A DNA stretch of 64,000 bases from the NCBI RefSeq assembly GCF_010729105.1, contig NZ_AP022573.1:1674001-1738000 (forward strand), written 5' to 3'. The notes below the pieces were generated by a model that was not told the origin of the DNA, made no database searches, and was given only the letters and a program-made list of their open reading frames with translations. This document shows, in pieces, positions 35,719-45,237 of this stretch. Source of the stretch: Mycobacterium saskatchewanense. Its GTDB lineage: Bacteria > Actinomycetota > Actinomycetes > Mycobacteriales > Mycobacteriaceae. Both the position numbers and the translations under genes were made by a program. How positions within the stretch are numbered: position 1 is the stretch's first letter; the number at the start of each line of letters is the position of its first letter.

Positions 35719-36695
35719 CAGCCGTCCCCCTGCCGGGTGACCAGCCGGCTGCGTTGGCCGGCGTCCGACCACGCCACCCATGGCGTGACGTGGAAGTACT
35801 GCAGCGACAACGCCTCCCCAACCTCGCGGCAGGTCCGCTGCAGGTCGGCCAGGCGGGTTTCCAACGACTCGAGCAGCACACCGGGTTCCACGAACTCCAG
35901 CTCGCTGCGGGCCCGGCCGAGCAACCGCTGCGCCTCCGCGGTGGACCCGACCCGGCTCTGCGGATTGTGCAGCAGTTCGTCGAGGCTGTGTTCGGCCAGC
36001 TTCAGCGAGTAGAACACCGACCGCGGGAACAGCCGGTCCAGCATCATGAACTCGACCACCCGGGCGGCGTCGAGCACGCCCCGGTAGGTCCGCAGATAGG
36101 TGTCGTGCGCCCCCGCCGAGCGCAACAGCGTGACCCATGCCGGCGACGACGCGCTGTCCCCGACCCGGGACAGCAGCAGCCGCACGGTCATGTCGACCCG
36201 TTCGATGGCGCGGCCCAACACCATGAAGCGGTACCCGTCGTCGCGGGACAGCGTCGAGTCGGCCAGCCCGGCAAACATCGCCGCCCGGCCCTCGATATAG
36301 GACAAAAACTCATGCGGCCCAAGGCGTTTGGCGGCACGCCAGCGTTCCGGCAGAGCGTTGTAGGTGGTGTTGAGGCACTCCCAGATCTCGCTGGAGGTCA
36401 CCTCCCGCGCCGACTTCGCGTTCTCCCGGGCCGCCGTGATCGCGTCCACTATCGAGCAGCCGCCGGCCGTGTTAGTGCCGAAGGCCACCAAGTCGGTCAA
36501 CGACCACACGTCCAGGTCGTGATCAGGCGGCTCGATGCCGAGCACCCGCAGCAACAGCCGGGACGCCTGGTCGGGGTCAACGCTGGAATCCTCGAGCAGT
36601 TGGTGCAGCGCCACGTCGAGGATCCGCGCCGTGTCGTCGGCGCGCTCGACGTAGCGGCCGATCCAGTACAGCGCCTCGGCGTTGCGGGCCAGCAT
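35718..36695 (-). CDS. Alpha-E domain protein
   Basis: This 325-residue, all-helical protein matches Rv2410c in length and order. It begins MLARNAEALYWIGRYVERAD, the hallmark start of the alpha-E family, and has RFMVLGRAIERVDMTVRLLL and DRLFPRSVFYSL further on. The acidic and Arg residues in these helices are the conserved family positions. The family always occurs with the circularly permuted ATP-grasp protein encoded just upstream, here with start and stop overlapping by one base. It probably works as its partner in peptide bond formation (inference). Confidence 0.9.
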   Translation of the reverse strand: MLARNAEALYWIGRYVERADDTARILDVALHQLLEDSSVDPDQASRLLLRVLGIEPPDHDLDVWSLTDLVAFGTNTAGGCSIVDAITAARENAKSAREVTSSEIWECLNTTYNALPERWRAAKRLGPHEFLSYIEGRAAMFAGLADSTLSRDDGYRFMVLGRAIERVDMTVRLLLSRVGDSASSPAWVTLLRSAGAHDTYLRTYRGVLDAARVVEFMMLDRLFPRSVFYSLKLAEHSLDELLHNPQSRVGSTAEAQRLLGRARSELEFVEPGVLLESLETRLADLQRTCREVGEALSLQYFHVTPWVAWSDAGQRSRLVTRQGDG

Positions 36696-38374
36696 CAGCG
36701 GACCACCTTCTGCTGCTGTTGTTGCTGGGTCTGCTCGTGCTGCGGCGGCTCGGTGGGCTGCGCCTGCTGCACCAGCCGCGGGACACCGTCCAGCGCCGGG
36801 TCGGGCATGGACTTCGGCAGCGATCGCACCACCTCGGCGGCTCCCAGCTCGCGGTCGCCGCCCGTCGCCCGCGGCGCCAGCACCCAGGTGTCCTTGGAAC
36901 CACCGCCCTGGCTGGAATTGACCACCCGCGAGCCCTCGACCAGCGCGACGCGGGTCAGCCCGCCCGGCAGCACCCACACGTCGTCGCCGTCGTTGACCGC
37001 GAACGGCCGCAGGTCGACGTAGCGTGGCGCCAACCCACTCCCGACCTGAGTCGGCACGGTGGACAGCTCCATCATCGGCTGCGCGATCCAGCTGCGCGGA
37101 TCGTCGCGGATCTTCTTGGCGACGGTGGCCAGCTCCTTCTCGGAGGCGTCCGGGCCGAACACAATGCCGTAGCCGCCAGAACCCTCGACCGGCTTGAGCA
37201 CCAGCTCGTCGATGCGGTCCAGCACCTCTTCGCGTTCGTCGTCCAGCCAGCAGCGGTACGTCTCCACGTTGGCCAGCAGTGGCTTCTCGCCGAGGTAGTA
37301 CTCGATCATGGTCGGCACGTAGGTGTACACCAACTTGTCGTCGCCGACGCCGTTGCCGATCGCGCTGGAGATCACGACGTTGCCCGCGCGGGCGGCGTTG
37401 ACCAGGCCCGCCACGCCCAGGACCGAATCGGCCCGGAACTGCAGCGGGTCCAGGAAGGCGTCGTCGATGCGCCGGTAGATGACGTCGACCTGGCGCTCCC
37501 CCTCGGTGGTGCGCATGTACACCTGGTTGTCACGGCAGAACAGGTCGCGCCCTTCGACCAGCTCAACGCCCATCTGGCGGGCCAGCAGCGAGTGCTCGAA
37601 GTACGCCGAGTTGTAGACGCCGGGGGTCAGCACCACCACGGTCGGGTCGGCCTCGTTGGTGGCCGCCGAGTTGCGCAGCGCGCGCAGCAGGTGCGACGAG
37701 TAATCGTCGACCGCCCGCACCCGGTGGGTGGCGAACAGGTTCGGGAATACGCGCGCCATGGTGCGCCGGTTCTCCATTACGTAGGACACGCCCGATGGCG
37801 AGCGCAGGTTGTCCTCGAGGACCCGGAAGTTGCCCTTCTCGTCGCGGATCAGGTCGATGCCGGCGACGTGGATGCGCACCCCATTGGGGGGCACGATCCC
37901 GACGGCCTGGCGGTGAAAGTGCTCGCAGGAGGTCACTAGCCGCCGCGGGATGACGCCGTCGTTGAGGATCTCCTGGTCGCCGTAGATGTCGTCGAGGTAC
38001 AGCTCGAGGGCCTTGACGCGCTGGATGATGCCGCGCTCGAGCTTGGTCCACTCCGGGCCGGAGATGACCCGCGGCACGAGGTCCAGGGGAAACGGGCGCT
38101 CCTGACCGGACAGGGAGAACGTGATGCCCTGATCGAAGAACGCGCGGGCCAGCGCTTCGGCGCGGGCCTTGAGCTCGGAGGCGTCCGACGGCGCCAGCTC
38201 CGCGTAGATGCCCTTGTAGGGTCCGCGGACGTCGCCGTGGGCGTCGAACATCTCGTCGAAGGCCTTCGAGTAGACGTCCGCGTACGCGCGCGACGCGGTG
38301 TAACCGCTGAAAATGCGCTCGGAACGAGGGGTGCGCGACCCCTTGGTCTCCTCCAGCTCGTTAGTAACACTCAC
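36695..38374 (-). CDS. Circularly permuted ATP-grasp type 2 protein
   Basis: This 559-residue protein is the Rv2411c equivalent and first of the trio with alpha-E and transglutaminase genes. Signatures are RPFPLDLVPRVISGPEWTKLERG near residue 90, VRIHVAGIDLIRDEKGNFRVLEDNLR, and an ATP-binding lobe KPVEGSGGYGIVFGPDAS near residue 400. Family members are thought to ligate amino acids to a carboxylate using ATP. The C-terminus is a Gln-rich tail (QTQQQQQQK) with a Pro-Glu-Gln lead-in, probably disordered. The long minus-strand operon starts here, divergent from rpsT. Confidence 0.9.
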   Translation of the reverse strand: MSVTNELEETKGSRTPRSERIFSGYTASRAYADVYSKAFDEMFDAHGDVRGPYKGIYAELAPSDASELKARAEALARAFFDQGITFSLSGQERPFPLDLVPRVISGPEWTKLERGIIQRVKALELYLDDIYGDQEILNDGVIPRRLVTSCEHFHRQAVGIVPPNGVRIHVAGIDLIRDEKGNFRVLEDNLRSPSGVSYVMENRRTMARVFPNLFATHRVRAVDDYSSHLLRALRNSAATNEADPTVVVLTPGVYNSAYFEHSLLARQMGVELVEGRDLFCRDNQVYMRTTEGERQVDVIYRRIDDAFLDPLQFRADSVLGVAGLVNAARAGNVVISSAIGNGVGDDKLVYTYVPTMIEYYLGEKPLLANVETYRCWLDDEREEVLDRIDELVLKPVEGSGGYGIVFGPDASEKELATVAKKIRDDPRSWIAQPMMELSTVPTQVGSGLAPRYVDLRPFAVNDGDDVWVLPGGLTRVALVEGSRVVNSSQGGGSKDTWVLAPRATGGDRELGAAEVVRSLPKSMPDPALDGVPRLVQQAQPTEPPQHEQTQQQQQQKVVR

Positions 38375-38425
38375 TTGTCAGATGCTGCCTCAAATTGACG
38401 TTACGGCCGGCTGTGGGTTGCCGTT

Positions 38426-38455
38426 TTGGGAGAAAACGTAACCGACTGCTAACCT
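38426..38455 (+). promoter_or_regulatory. rpsT promoter
   Basis: A -35 element TTGGGA (38426-38431) and a -10 element TAACCT (38450-38455) are separated by 18 bases, as expected for a housekeeping mycobacterial sigma-A promoter. The start would fall near 38462, leaving an untranslated leader of about 78 bases before rpsT. Confidence 0.6.
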
Positions 38456-38539
38456 GGGCAGTCGCCGTCGGGGATAGAGGCGACTCTGACATGCATCGAA
38501 CCCGGCAGACACCAACGACTTAACGAAGGAACGACACGC

Positions 38540-38800
38540 GTGGCCAACATCAAGTCGCAGCAGAAGCGCAATCGCACCAACGAGCGCGCCCGGCTGCGCA
38601 ACAAGTCGGTGAAGTCGTCGCTTCGGACCGCCGTGCGCGCTTTCCGCGAGGCCGCCCACGCCGGCGAGAAGGATAAGGCCGCGGAGTTGCTGCTGGTGAC
38701 CAACCGCAAGCTCGACAAGGCGGCCAGCAAGGGCGTGATCCACAAGAACCAGGCGGCCAACAAGAAGTCCGCGCTGGCGCGCGCCCTCAATCAGATCTGA
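38540..38800 (+). CDS. rpsT: 30S ribosomal protein bS20
   Basis: This 86-residue protein, the normal length for bS20, begins with GTG behind GAAGGA (38525-38530) and reads [20 protein letters not shown]. It is Lys/Arg-rich and made of three helices, with [13 protein letters not shown] and [23 protein letters not shown]. It binds 16S rRNA early in small-subunit assembly. It is a single gene between divergent and convergent neighbours, as in other mycobacteria (Rv2412). Confidence 0.96.
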   Translation: MANIKSQQKRNRTNERARLRNKSVKSSLRTAVRAFREAAHAGEKDKAAELLLVTNRKLDKAASKGVIHKNQAANKKSALARALNQI

Positions 38801-38815
38801 CATCCGCCCGCCTCG

Positions 38816-39793
38816 TCATCGGGACCGGTTGGCGGCCAGCTCCGCGACGGTCCTCACCGCGGATTCCATCGCATAGTCGGCGTCGGCCACGGCGCCTTTG
38901 ACGTTGGCGTTCAGGGTCGCAACCACCTTCATCGCCGTCGCCACCGATTCGCGCGACCAGCGCCGGGCCTGTTTCTGCGCCTTCTGCACCCGCCAGGGCG
39001 GCATTCCCAGCTGCGCCGCCAGGCGGTACGGATCGCCCGAGAGCGGCCCGACCCGGCCGATCGAGTGGACGGCCTCGGCCAGCGCATCGGCCAGCACCAC
39101 CAGCGGCTCTCCGCGCATCATCGCCCAGCGCAGTGCCTCGGCCGCGCCCTCGACGTCGCCGGTCACGGCCTTATCCGCGATGTCGAAGCCTTTCACCTCG
39201 GCCTTTCCGCTGTGGTAGCGGCGCACGGCCGCGGCATCGACGGCACCGGCGGTGTCCGCGACGAGCTGCGAGCAGGCCGAGGCGAGCTCGCGCACGTCGG
39301 AGCCGACGGCGTCCAGCAGCGCGGTGACCGTCTCCTCATCGACCTTGACGCGCAGCGCGCGGAACTCCTTGCGGATGAAGTCGACCCGCTCGCTCAGCTT
39401 GGTGATCTTGGCGCACGGGTGCACGACCGCGCCCAGCGACTGCAGCTCGGTGGCCAGCGCCTTGGCCCGCCCGCCGCCCGAGTGCACCACCACGAGCGTG
39501 GTGCCCCCCGTCAGATCGGCGGCGGCCGACGCGATCATGGCGGCCGTCTCCCTGCCCGCCTCGCCGGCGGCCTCGAGCACCACGACGCGTTCGTCGGCGA
39601 ACAGCGACGGGCTCAGCAGCTCGGCGAGCTCGTAGGTGCCGACGTCACCGGCCCGCATCCGGTCGACCGGGATGTCGGCGTTGTTCGGGCCTTTGGCCCG
39701 CTTGCGGGCCGACCGCAGTACCTCGGCCACGGCCCGCTCGACCAGCAGTTCCTCGTCGCCCAGGACAAGGTGCAACGGCGAATCCTCGCTCAC
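38816..39793 (-). CDS. holA: DNA polymerase III subunit delta (HolA)
   Basis: This 325-residue clamp-loader subunit opens the beta sliding clamp. The N-terminal AAA+-like part has [18 protein letters not shown] and [18 protein letters not shown]. The middle has [15 protein letters not shown], and the C-terminal collar domain has [20 protein letters not shown] and [16 protein letters not shown]. As usual for delta, it has no working P-loop. It is downstream of comEC on the same strand and corresponds to Rv2413c. It is essential in replication. Confidence 0.92.
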   Translation of the reverse strand: MSEDSPLHLVLGDEELLVERAVAEVLRSARKRAKGPNNADIPVDRMRAGDVGTYELAELLSPSLFADERVVVLEAAGEAGRETAAMIASAAADLTGGTTLVVVHSGGGRAKALATELQSLGAVVHPCAKITKLSERVDFIRKEFRALRVKVDEETVTALLDAVGSDVRELASACSQLVADTAGAVDAAAVRRYHSGKAEVKGFDIADKAVTGDVEGAAEALRWAMMRGEPLVVLADALAEAVHSIGRVGPLSGDPYRLAAQLGMPPWRVQKAQKQARRWSRESVATAMKVVATLNANVKGAVADADYAMESAVRTVAELAANRSR

Positions 39794-39805
39794 CCCACGA
39801 TGGTG

Positions 39806-41425
39806 TCACGAGCGGCCGACGACTCCGTCAGACGGATCCCACTGCTCGCAGAGCAACCAGGCCAGGGCCCACAGGCCGAAGGCCGTCACGGCGAGGCCTC
39901 CGGCGGCGCGGAACCAGCGCCACCGCCACAGCAGGATCGCGGACACGACCGCGGCGCCGACCGCCAGCACGCCCGGCGGCCCGGCCGGAACCGGGACCGT
40001 CGCCGCCGGGATGCCGGCCGCCGCCCGCGCCACGCGCAGGACCCACCACACCTCGGGGCCCGTGAACCGGATCAACAGTTCCGCGCCCGGACGCCACACC
40101 ATGCACACGACGGCCGCCGCGCTGCCCAGCACGGTGATCGGCGCGATCACCGGGGCGACCACCAGGTTGGCGCCCACCGCGACCAGGCTGACCCGGCCGG
40201 AGATGCCGGCCACCAACGGGGCGGTCACCACGTGCGCGGCCCACGCGATCGCGACCGCGTCCGCCAGCGGCTTGGGGCACCCGCGGCGGACCAGGCGCCG
40301 TGACCATACCGGCGCCGCGACAACCAATGCGGCCGTCGCCAGCACGGACAGCGCGAAGCCCACGTCGACGGCCAGGTGTGGGGCAACGGCCAGCAGGACG
40401 AGGACCGTCGCCGACAGCGCCGGGATCGCTTGGCGCCGGCGGGACGACAGGATCGCCGCCAGCGCGATGGCGCCCATGACGGCCGCCCGCAGCACGCTTG
40501 CGGTCGGCTGGACCACGACCACGAACGCCGCCAGCGCGACCGCGGCGAGGGCGACGGCGGCCCTGGGACCGATCAGCCGCGCCGAGAACAAGACCGCCGC
40601 GCACACGATCGTGACGTTGGCCCCCGATACCGCGGTCAGATGGGTCATGCCCGCCGCGCGGAAGGCGCGGCCCGTCTCGGCGCTCACGGCCGAGGTGTCG
40701 CCGAGGACCAGGGCGGGCAGCATCGCGGCCTGGTCGCCGGGCAGCGCGGGCCGCACCGCGGCCGCGAACCCGCCGCGCACCGCCTGGGCGACCCGTTGGA
40801 CCGCGCCCGCGGTGCCGACGGTCGGCCGGCCGGTCGCGGTGAGTACCGCGACCGTCAGGTCGTGGCGGGACGGGCGGCCGATGCGCGCCGTGAATCGCAA
40901 CGGCCGGCCGGGCAACACCGGTCCGGCTTGAGGGTCTTCCCGCAGGTCGGCCGGGATTGCGAATTCTGAAACGCGCGCGAATACGACGACGCGCCCGGAC
41001 ATCTCGTCGTCACCCACGCGCCGCAGGTTGGCCCGGAACATCAGCCGGCCGCTCCCGAGCGGCACCGCGCTCTCGGTGGGCGTGACCGTCACCGCGGCCG
41101 CCCTTCCGTACGCGGCGGTGATCGGGTGGCGACCCACCGCGTCGGCGCGGAGCGCGATCGCGAACCCGTAACCCGCGCCCACCACGCCGACGGCCGCCAG
41201 GGCGGCGCTGACCGCGCGGAGGCGCCCGCCCCGGGGCTTGTGGCGCGCCGCGCGGCAGGCTAGCGCGCCGGCACCGGCAATCAGGCCGACGCAGCACAGC
41301 GCCGCCGCCCGGCCGACCGGCCAGCAGATCCCGGCGGCGGTCACTACCCAACACGCGAGCGCGGCCGGCACGAGCCGCACATCGACGTTGACGGGCGCCG
41401 ACTCGGCGGCACCGGCGGGAGGCAC
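39806..41425 (-). CDS. ComEC/Rec2-type DNA channel protein
   Basis: This polytopic membrane protein is about 539 residues long (start GTG at 41425, shortly after comEA; a later GTG is possible). The ComEC core is visible: AGMTHLTAVSGANVTIVCAA, the competence domain, followed by many hydrophobic helices such as VQPTASVLRAAVMGAIALAAI. An N-terminal OB-like part (about residues 90-200) precedes it. The C-terminal metallo-hydrolase domain found in many ComEC proteins is absent, as in Rv2414c. The family moves single-stranded DNA across the membrane; natural transformation in this species is unproven. The long upstream frame is a shadow. Confidence 0.87.
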   Translation of the reverse strand: MPPAGAAESAPVNVDVRLVPAALACWVVTAAGICWPVGRAAALCCVGLIAGAGALACRAARHKPRGGRLRAVSAALAAVGVVGAGYGFAIALRADAVGRHPITAAYGRAAAVTVTPTESAVPLGSGRLMFRANLRRVGDDEMSGRVVVFARVSEFAIPADLREDPQAGPVLPGRPLRFTARIGRPSRHDLTVAVLTATGRPTVGTAGAVQRVAQAVRGGFAAAVRPALPGDQAAMLPALVLGDTSAVSAETGRAFRAAGMTHLTAVSGANVTIVCAAVLFSARLIGPRAAVALAAVALAAFVVVVQPTASVLRAAVMGAIALAAILSSRRRQAIPALSATVLVLLAVAPHLAVDVGFALSVLATAALVVAAPVWSRRLVRRGCPKPLADAVAIAWAAHVVTAPLVAGISGRVSLVAVGANLVVAPVIAPITVLGSAAAVVCMVWRPGAELLIRFTGPEVWWVLRVARAAAGIPAATVPVPAGPPGVLAVGAAVVSAILLWRWRWFRAAGGLAVTAFGLWALAWLLCEQWDPSDGVVGRS

Positions 41426-41430
41426 GCGGC

Positions 41431-42312
41431 TCAGACACGGACCAGGGCACGCAACTTGTCCAGGCGCGCCGGACCGATGCCGTCTACGTCGGCCAGCTGG
41501 TCGACGGTGGTGAATCTGCCGTGGGCCTCCCGCCAGGCCACGATGGCGGCGGCGGTGACCGGCCCCACCCCGGGCAGGGCGTCCAGTTGCTCCACGGTTG
41601 CGGTGTTGAGGTCGAGCACGTCTCCCGCCTTGGGCTTGCCGGGCCCCGCCGCGGCCCCCGGCGCGGGCGTCCGCGACGTCGGTGGCGAGCCCGACGCCAC
41701 CGAGCTGCCAAGCGCGGGCGGCTGCCCGGCGGCGGGGGCGAGCCCGACGACGATCTGCTCGCCGTCGCCGACCGGCCGCGCCATGTTCAGCCCGATGGTG
41801 TCCGCCCCGTTCACCACGCCGCCGGCGGCCTGCAGCGCGTCGGCGATGCGCGCGCCGGGAGCCAGGGTGACCAGCCCGGGGGTGCGCACCAGGCCGACGA
41901 TGCTGACCACCACCGGGTGGTCGGCTCCGCCCGGCTGCCCGGGACTCGCGGAGGACCGCGGGGACACCGTGGTGGTCCGCTCCACCGGGGGAAGCTTGGC
42001 CGACAACACCGGGGCGGGACGGTCGCGCAGCATGGTGAGGACCGTGACCAGGACGGCGAGCACCGCCACGATCGCCAGCCCGATGGCACCGGCCCGCCCG
42101 GGGTCGGCACGCACCCTGGCCACCCAGCCCCGGGCCGGGGACGCGTCGGGCACCCATCGGGGCAGCAACGAGTTCTGGTCCTCGTCCGGGGACGTGTCGG
42201 AGCCCGCGGAGTTTGTCGAAGAGGAATCGGTGTCGGACGCGGGCTGCGGATCGGCGTCCGGGTCCGCTCCGAGACGCCGGTGCAGCCGCTCGGCGGGAAG
42301 TTCTGTTCGCAT
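41431..42312 (-). CDS. comEA: ComEA-type DNA-binding protein (SLBB and helix-hairpin-helix)
   Basis: This 293-residue protein starts at the ATG at 42312. A cytoplasmic acidic and Ser-rich part (residues 1-60) leads into one membrane span, AIGLAIVAVLAVLVTVLTML, near residues 76-95. Outside are an SLBB domain (VSIVGLVRTPGLVTLAPGAR) and, at the end, two helix-hairpin-helix motifs, LDLNTATVEQLDALPGVGPVTAAAI and VDGIGPARLDKLRAL, that bind DNA backbone. It feeds ComEC encoded next. It matches Rv2415c, whose next neighbour in M. tuberculosis is eis; here different genes follow. Confidence 0.9.
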   Translation of the reverse strand: MRTELPAERLHRRLGADPDADPQPASDTDSSSTNSAGSDTSPDEDQNSLLPRWVPDASPARGWVARVRADPGRAGAIGLAIVAVLAVLVTVLTMLRDRPAPVLSAKLPPVERTTTVSPRSSASPGQPGGADHPVVVSIVGLVRTPGLVTLAPGARIADALQAAGGVVNGADTIGLNMARPVGDGEQIVVGLAPAAGQPPALGSSVASGSPPTSRTPAPGAAAGPGKPKAGDVLDLNTATVEQLDALPGVGPVTAAAIVAWREAHGRFTTVDQLADVDGIGPARLDKLRALVRV

Positions 42313-42507
42313 GCGCCGACCGTAGGTGCGCCGACCGCCAGACCGGACCGCCCCGTGGCGCCACGGCGCCCGTCTGTGCATTAAACCGAGGCTGTGGACA
42401 AACACCGCGGGCGATGGGTCAAGATGGAGGTCGGAGCGAACGACCGGACGCACACGGGGCCACCGCAGCGGTTCATCGCGCTCCCCCCGGACCGACAGGA
42501 GGCTGCC

Positions 42508-43668
42508 ATGCAACTGGCGCTCACACCGGAGGAAGCCGCGTTCCGCGACGAACTCCGCACCTTCTACACCACCAAGATCCCCGAGGAGCTGCGGGTGGCG
42601 GTGCGTGAGGGCGCGCCGGTGACGAAGGAGCACATCGTCACGAGCCACAAGATCCTCCACGAGCACGGCCTGGCCGTGCCCAACTGGCCGGTCGAATGGG
42701 GCGGCAAGGACTGGACGCCCACCCAGTTCCAGCTGTGGGCCGACGAGATGCAGTTGGCGTGCGTGCCCGAACCGCTCAACTTCAACACCAAGATGGTCGG
42801 CCCGGTGATCGCCGAGTTCGGGTCCAAGGAGATCAAGGAGCGTTTCCTGCCGCCGACGGCCAGCATCGACATCTGGTGGTGCCAGGGATTTTCCGAGCCG
42901 GAGGCCGGCTCGGACCTCGCCTCGCTGCGCACCACCGCCGTTCGCGACGGCGACAGCTACGTCGTCAACGGGCAGAAGACGTGGACGACGCTGGGCCAGT
43001 ACGCGGACTGGATCTTCTGCCTGGTGCGCACCGACCCGCAGGCGCCCAAGCGGCAGGCCGGCATCTCCTTCCTGCTCATCGACATGGAGACCCCCGGCAT
43101 CACCCTGCGCCCGATCAAGTTGATCGACGGCGGCTTCGAGGTCAACGAGGTGTTCTTCGAAGACGTCCGCGTCCCCGCGAACCAGCTTGTCGGACAAGAG
43201 AACCAAGGGTGGACGTACGCGAAGTTCCTGCTGGGCAACGAGCGCACCGGCATCGCCGGGGTGGGCCGGACCAAAGTGAAGCTCGCCGAGGTGAAGAAGC
43301 ACGCCGCGCAGACCGGCCTGCTGGAGGACCCGCTGTTCGCCGCCCGCCTGGCCGAGGCCGAAAACGAGATCCTGGCACTGGAACTCACGCAGTCGCGGGT
43401 CACCACGGACTCCGCAGACGGCAAGCCGAACCCGGCGTCGTCGGTGCTCAAGATGCGCGGCAGCCAATTGCAGCAGTTGGCAACAGAATTGATGGTCGAG
43501 GTGGCCGGGCCCGACGCGCTGCCGGTGGACGGTGACGGGGCGATCGCGTCCCCGCAGTGGGCGCAGTCCAGCGCCCCGCGCTACCTCAACTACCGCAAGA
43601 CGTCCATCTACGGCGGAAGCAACGAAGTGCAGCGCAACATCATCGCGTCCACCATTCTGGGATTGTGA
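42508..43668 (+). CDS. Acyl-CoA dehydrogenase, first subunit of a pair
   Basis: This 386-residue FAD enzyme of the FadE family starts at the ATG behind CAGGAGG. It has the FAD/substrate signature WWCQGFSEPEAGSDLASLRT, the NGQKTWTT segment and a C-terminal IYGGSNEVQRNIIA that interacts with FAD and CoA. Its length and the paired gene directly after it match the heterotetrameric mycobacterial dehydrogenases (alpha2beta2) that act on steroid or other bulky acyl-CoA esters. In those pairs only one subunit carries the catalytic Glu; which one cannot be told with certainty here. The substrate is unknown. Confidence 0.87.
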   Translation: MQLALTPEEAAFRDELRTFYTTKIPEELRVAVREGAPVTKEHIVTSHKILHEHGLAVPNWPVEWGGKDWTPTQFQLWADEMQLACVPEPLNFNTKMVGPVIAEFGSKEIKERFLPPTASIDIWWCQGFSEPEAGSDLASLRTTAVRDGDSYVVNGQKTWTTLGQYADWIFCLVRTDPQAPKRQAGISFLLIDMETPGITLRPIKLIDGGFEVNEVFFEDVRVPANQLVGQENQGWTYAKFLLGNERTGIAGVGRTKVKLAEVKKHAAQTGLLEDPLFAARLAEAENEILALELTQSRVTTDSADGKPNPASSVLKMRGSQLQQLATELMVEVAGPDALPVDGDGAIASPQWAQSSAPRYLNYRKTSIYGGSNEVQRNIIASTILGL

Positions 43669-43675
43669 GGCAGCC

Positions 43676-44791
43676 ATGGACTTTCAGCTGAGCGACGAAC
43701 AAAGCCTGTTGCGGGACACCACCCGCGAGCTGCTGTCGCGCACCTACGACCCGGAGAGCCGCAACAAGATCATCGCCAGCGACCTCGGCTGGAGCCGCGA
43801 GGTCTGGAGCCAGCTCGCCGACACCGGCATCCTCGGCCTCGGCTTCGACCCCGACGAGTCGGGCCAGAACGAGATCGCGGTGGTGCTCACCGAGATCGGC
43901 CGGCGGCTGGCGCCCGAACCCGTCCTGCACGCCGCGCTCGGGCCCGGTGCGGTGATCGCGCAGCTGGGCAGCGCCGCGCAAAAGGAGCTCCTCGACGAGG
44001 TCGCGGCGGGGCATCGGCTGCTCGCCTTCGCCCACCAGGAGGCCGGCCACCGCAGAACCACCGACACCATCACCACTCGGGCCGAGCGGCAAGGCGATTC
44101 GTGGGCGTTGACCGGCACGAAGAACCCGGTCCTGGCGGGCGACTCCGCCGACACGCTGGTGGTCAGCGCCGCGCTGCCGGACGGCGGCAGCGGGCTGTTC
44201 CTGGTCGACGGCGACGCGCCGGCGCGGCACCCCTATCCCACGCTCGACGGGCAGCGCGGCGCGCAGATCGACTTCGATGGCACGCCCGCCGAACCCCTCG
44301 GCGACGCCACCGAGGTGCGCGACGCCTCGGCCGCGATAAGCGACGCCATCGTCCGGATCCAGTCGGCGCTGTGCTCGGAAGCGGTCGGCGCGATGGAGGA
44401 GGCGCTGCGGCTGACCACCGAGTACCTCAAGGCGCGCAAGCAGTTCGGCGTCACCCTCAACAAGTTTCAGGCCCTCACCCAGCGCGCGGCCGACATGTAC
44501 GTGTCGCTCGAGCTGGCCCGCAGCATGAGCTTCTACGCCGCGATGTCGATCGCCGACGGCAACCTGGACCCGCTCATCGCGTCGCGGGCCAAGCTGCAGA
44601 TCGGCCGCTCGGGCCGGCACATCGCGCAGGAGGCGATCCAGCTGCACGGTGGCATCGGCATGACCGCCGAATACCCCGTCGGCCACTACGCGGCCCGGCT
44701 CACCGCGATCGAATACACCCTGGGCTCCTCGCAGGACCACCTGCACGTCCTGATCGATCGCATCGGCGACTACGACCTGGCGCGGCTCTAA
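43676..44791 (+). CDS. Acyl-CoA dehydrogenase, second subunit of a pair
   Basis: This 371-residue FadE-family protein starts at ATG 43676, 7 bases after the first subunit. It begins MDFQLSDEQSLLRDTTRELL, has TKNPVLAGDSADTLVVSA in the middle domain in place of the usual GxK(x)WIT segment, YLKARKQFGVTLNKFQALTQ, and the FAD-binding IQLHGGIGMTAEYPVGHY near the C-terminus. The shorter middle domain is typical of the partner subunit in the two-gene dehydrogenases. It is probably translated together with its partner and the F420-type oxidoreductase that follows. Confidence 0.87.
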   Translation: MDFQLSDEQSLLRDTTRELLSRTYDPESRNKIIASDLGWSREVWSQLADTGILGLGFDPDESGQNEIAVVLTEIGRRLAPEPVLHAALGPGAVIAQLGSAAQKELLDEVAAGHRLLAFAHQEAGHRRTTDTITTRAERQGDSWALTGTKNPVLAGDSADTLVVSAALPDGGSGLFLVDGDAPARHPYPTLDGQRGAQIDFDGTPAEPLGDATEVRDASAAISDAIVRIQSALCSEAVGAMEEALRLTTEYLKARKQFGVTLNKFQALTQRAADMYVSLELARSMSFYAAMSIADGNLDPLIASRAKLQIGRSGRHIAQEAIQLHGGIGMTAEYPVGHYAARLTAIEYTLGSSQDHLHVLIDRIGDYDLARL

Positions 44792-44796
44792 CCGCC

Positions 44797-45228
44797 GTGA
44801 CCGGGCCCGCGAAGCTCTCCGACCGGGTGGTCTCGTTCCTGTCGGCGGGCACCCGCACCGGGATGCTCGGCTACGTCGCCGCCGACGGCCGGCCGCTGGT
44901 GGCGCCGGTGTGGTTCGTCGTGCAGGACGATCAGCTGGTCTTCAACACCGGCCGGGAGACGGCGAAAGGCCGGGCGCTGACGCGTGATCCGCGGGTCGTG
45001 ATCTGTGTCGACGATCCGCACCCGCCGTATTCGTTCGTACAGGTGCAAGGCCTGGCGACGACGAGCGAGGACCCGCAGGACTTGCTCGACACCGCGACCC
45101 GGATCGGCGCCCGCTACATGGGCGCCGACCGAGGCGACGAGTTCGGGCGGCGCAACGCCGTGCCCGGCGAGCTGGTGGTCCGGGTCCGGCCGACCAAGGT
45201 CAACTCGGCCTTCGACATCGCCGACTGA
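44797..45228 (+). CDS. PNPOx-like, probable F420-dependent oxidoreductase
   Basis: This 143-residue split beta-barrel protein begins at GTG 44797, 5 bases after the dehydrogenase stop. Family features are TGMLGYVAADGRPLVAPVWF, the TAKGRALTRDPRVVICVDD cofactor-binding strand pair, and the PYSFVQVQGLATT segment. These are shared by flavin/deazaflavin (F420)-dependent reductases abundant in mycobacteria, such as Rv1155-type proteins. F420 rather than FMN use is inference. It ends 9 bases from the convergent pks stop. Confidence 0.82.
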   Translation: MTGPAKLSDRVVSFLSAGTRTGMLGYVAADGRPLVAPVWFVVQDDQLVFNTGRETAKGRALTRDPRVVICVDDPHPPYSFVQVQGLATTSEDPQDLLDTATRIGARYMGADRGDEFGRRNAVPGELVVRVRPTKVNSAFDIAD

Positions 45229-45237
45229 CGCGGGGCG

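Noticed and set aside
42313..43677. N-terminal extension of comEA to 748 codons
   Set aside because: The extension is antisense to the acyl-CoA dehydrogenase; the ATG at 42312 gives the family length.
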